From JAWXTP01 sp044433415 (GTDB taxonomy: Bacteria > Bacteroidota > Bacteroidia > Bacteroidales > Rikenellaceae), in the NCBI GenBank assembly GCA_044433415.1, contig JAWXTP010000066.1, forward strand, positions 1-15,415: a stretch of 15,415 bases of DNA, read 5' to 3'. Positions 14,834 through 15,415 of this stretch are shown here, piece after piece. A model generated the notes under the pieces. The model was not told where the DNA came from and did no database searches. It saw nothing but the letters and a program-made list of their open reading frames with translations. How positions within the stretch are numbered: the first letter of the stretch is position 1; every line of letters begins with the position of its first letter. The translations under genes were made by a program, and so were the position numbers.

Positions 14834-15159
14834 AAACATTTTAAGTAATAATACAAACTAATCAAAATACATCTTCTGATTATCAATAAATTAAGGCAAA
14901 CATTTAAAAATAAAAAATACATAAAATTATCACAATTATCATAATAAATAAACTAAATAGTCTATTTTTAATTAGCTGAAAATTCAATTATTGTATTGCT
15001 TAGATCTTGTATTTATTAAAATATATCATGAAAACATAAATCCAAAACTTACTATTAATGATGATTCTGTATAGAAGAGGCTCTAATAAATATTTAAACC
15101 CATTTTAAAGTACATTTTAGGCTAAATATCAAATCATCTCTATCGCTACAATTCATTGT

Positions 15160-15279
15160 CTAACAAACCCTGCTAATGCCAAAATACAGTGTCATTAATA
15201 TGAAGAGAACAATACAAAATATGTTTCGTAGGTATCCCAAAGTAAGGCTCTTTCTGATCTTTATCAGCTTAATAATCAT
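15160..15279 (-). CDS. Possible 39-residue single-pass membrane peptide
   Basis: An ATG-to-TAG frame of 39 codons on the minus strand. It begins with a basic stretch (MIIKLIKIRKS) and continues with a hydrophobic segment (IFCIVLFILMTLYFGI, about residues 20-35) ending in SRVC, which is the layout of a small membrane protein. It lies between the rRNA terminator and the sugar transferase promoter. The promoter-like TAATTTTG ends only three bases before the ATG, so the message would be nearly leaderless, which counts against it. I recognise no family. An ORF of this size can occur by chance in such AT-rich DNA; hydrophobic codons are favoured there too. Low confidence. Confidence 0.25.
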   Translation of the reverse strand: MIIKLIKIRKSLTLGYLRNIFCIVLFILMTLYFGISRVC

Positions 15280-15282
15280 TAT

Positions 15283-15314
15283 CAAAATTAACCCCTAATT
15301 ACTGAACTCACAAA
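15283..15314 (-). promoter_or_regulatory. Promoter-like element downstream of the rRNA terminator
   Basis: On the minus strand TTTG (15311-15314), a 20-base spacer and TAATTTTG (15283-15290) match the Bacteroidota pattern. Its expected start falls at the ATG of the 39-codon ORF. It could instead drive a noncoding transcript, or be a chance match in AT-rich DNA. Confidence 0.45.
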
Positions 15315-15332
15315 TTAACTATCATATACCAT

Positions 15333-15367
15333 AAAAAAGGGTTGTAAATCTCTCGATTCACAACCCT
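15333..15367 (-). terminator. Terminator of the rRNA operon
   Basis: AGGGTTGT (15338-15345) pairs with ACAACCCT (15360-15367). The stem continues past one A/C mismatch with AATC/GATT around a TCTC loop. On the minus strand it is followed by six T (complement of 15333-15338). It lies a few bases past the 5S rRNA end, as expected for the end of an rRNA transcription unit. Confidence 0.9.
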
Positions 15368-15370
15368 AAT

Positions 15371-15415
15371 AAGTGGCGGCACCTACTCTCCCACGTTAAT
15401 ACGCAGTACCATTGG
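15371..15415 (-). rRNA. rrf: 5S ribosomal RNA, 3' end only
   Basis: The minus strand reads CCAATGGTACTGCGTATTAA and then ACGTGGGAGAGTAGGTGCCG before the end. The blocks GGTACTGC and GTGGGAGAGTAGGT are characteristic of the 3' half of bacterial 5S rRNA, especially in Bacteroidota. The remaining roughly 65-70 bases, and presumably the 23S and 16S genes, lie beyond the right edge. The exact 3' end, near 15371-15373, is approximate. A terminator follows immediately. Confidence 0.92.

Larger units (their letters stand above)
14834..15332. other. AT-rich gap between the glycan unit and the rRNA operon
   Basis: About 500 bases with no ORF of normal size, no tRNA and no insertion sequence. It holds one possible 39-codon minus-strand ORF with a promoter-like box (listed separately) and a small hairpin CTGAT-CTTT-ATCAG at 15254-15267. 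Otherwise I see nothing but AT-rich sequence. Confidence 0.5.

Noticed and set aside
14834..15332. Possible tRNA gene in the gap beside the rRNA operon
   Set aside because: No GTTCRA-type T-loop with paired arms and no acceptor-stem pair was found on either strand.

Overview
The window looks like a chromosomal segment of a low-GC member of the Bacteroidota, most likely Bacteroidales. Three things support this. Three well-placed promoters match the Bacteroidota sigma pattern TTTG-N18-20-TAnnTTTG, and a fourth has an imperfect -33. The gene starts lack recognisable Shine-Dalgarno sequences. The HU-like protein, the 30-residue basic protein and RNase G lie in an order I recall from Bacteroides-type genomes. 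Genus cannot be assigned from the sequence.

Left part (1-4066, all minus strand): an RNase G gene running off the left edge, preceded by a terminator, a 30-codon very basic ribosomal-type protein (AURKAIP1/COX24-like) and a small HU-family protein with its own promoter. Further upstream are ispD (isoprenoid MEP pathway) and ilvE (branched-chain aminotransferase), which overlap by 22 bases and appear to form one transcription unit.

Middle part (4067-10420, plus strand): an Lrp/AsnC regulator transcribed divergently from ilvE across a 426-base region packed with inverted repeats, which fits control of branched-chain amino acid metabolism. Then come a 266-base gap with strong RNA hairpins, tsaB (tRNA t6A synthesis), an MsbA-type ABC exporter and a large secreted alpha/beta hydrolase that ends at a clear terminator.

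Right part (10675-15415, minus strand): the 3' end of a 5S rRNA gene with its terminator, about 690 bases of very AT-rich DNA holding one possible 39-codon membrane ORF, then a two-gene envelope-polysaccharide unit. That unit is a polyprenyl-phosphate sugar-1-phosphate transferase and a Wzc-type tyrosine kinase/chain-length regulator. Its long leader starts at a near-consensus promoter. It has no Wza, Wzx, Wzy, further glycosyltransferases or UpxY-type factor in the window, so it is either a detached initiation/export-control pair or serves a locus elsewhere.

No CRISPR array, insertion sequence, tRNA or phage gene was seen. The best candidates for undescribed biology are the structured RNA region after lrp, the palindrome cluster between ilvE and lrp, the short ORF beside the rRNA operon, the atypical architecture of the sugar transferase, and the HU protein lacking the DNA-intercalating proline.
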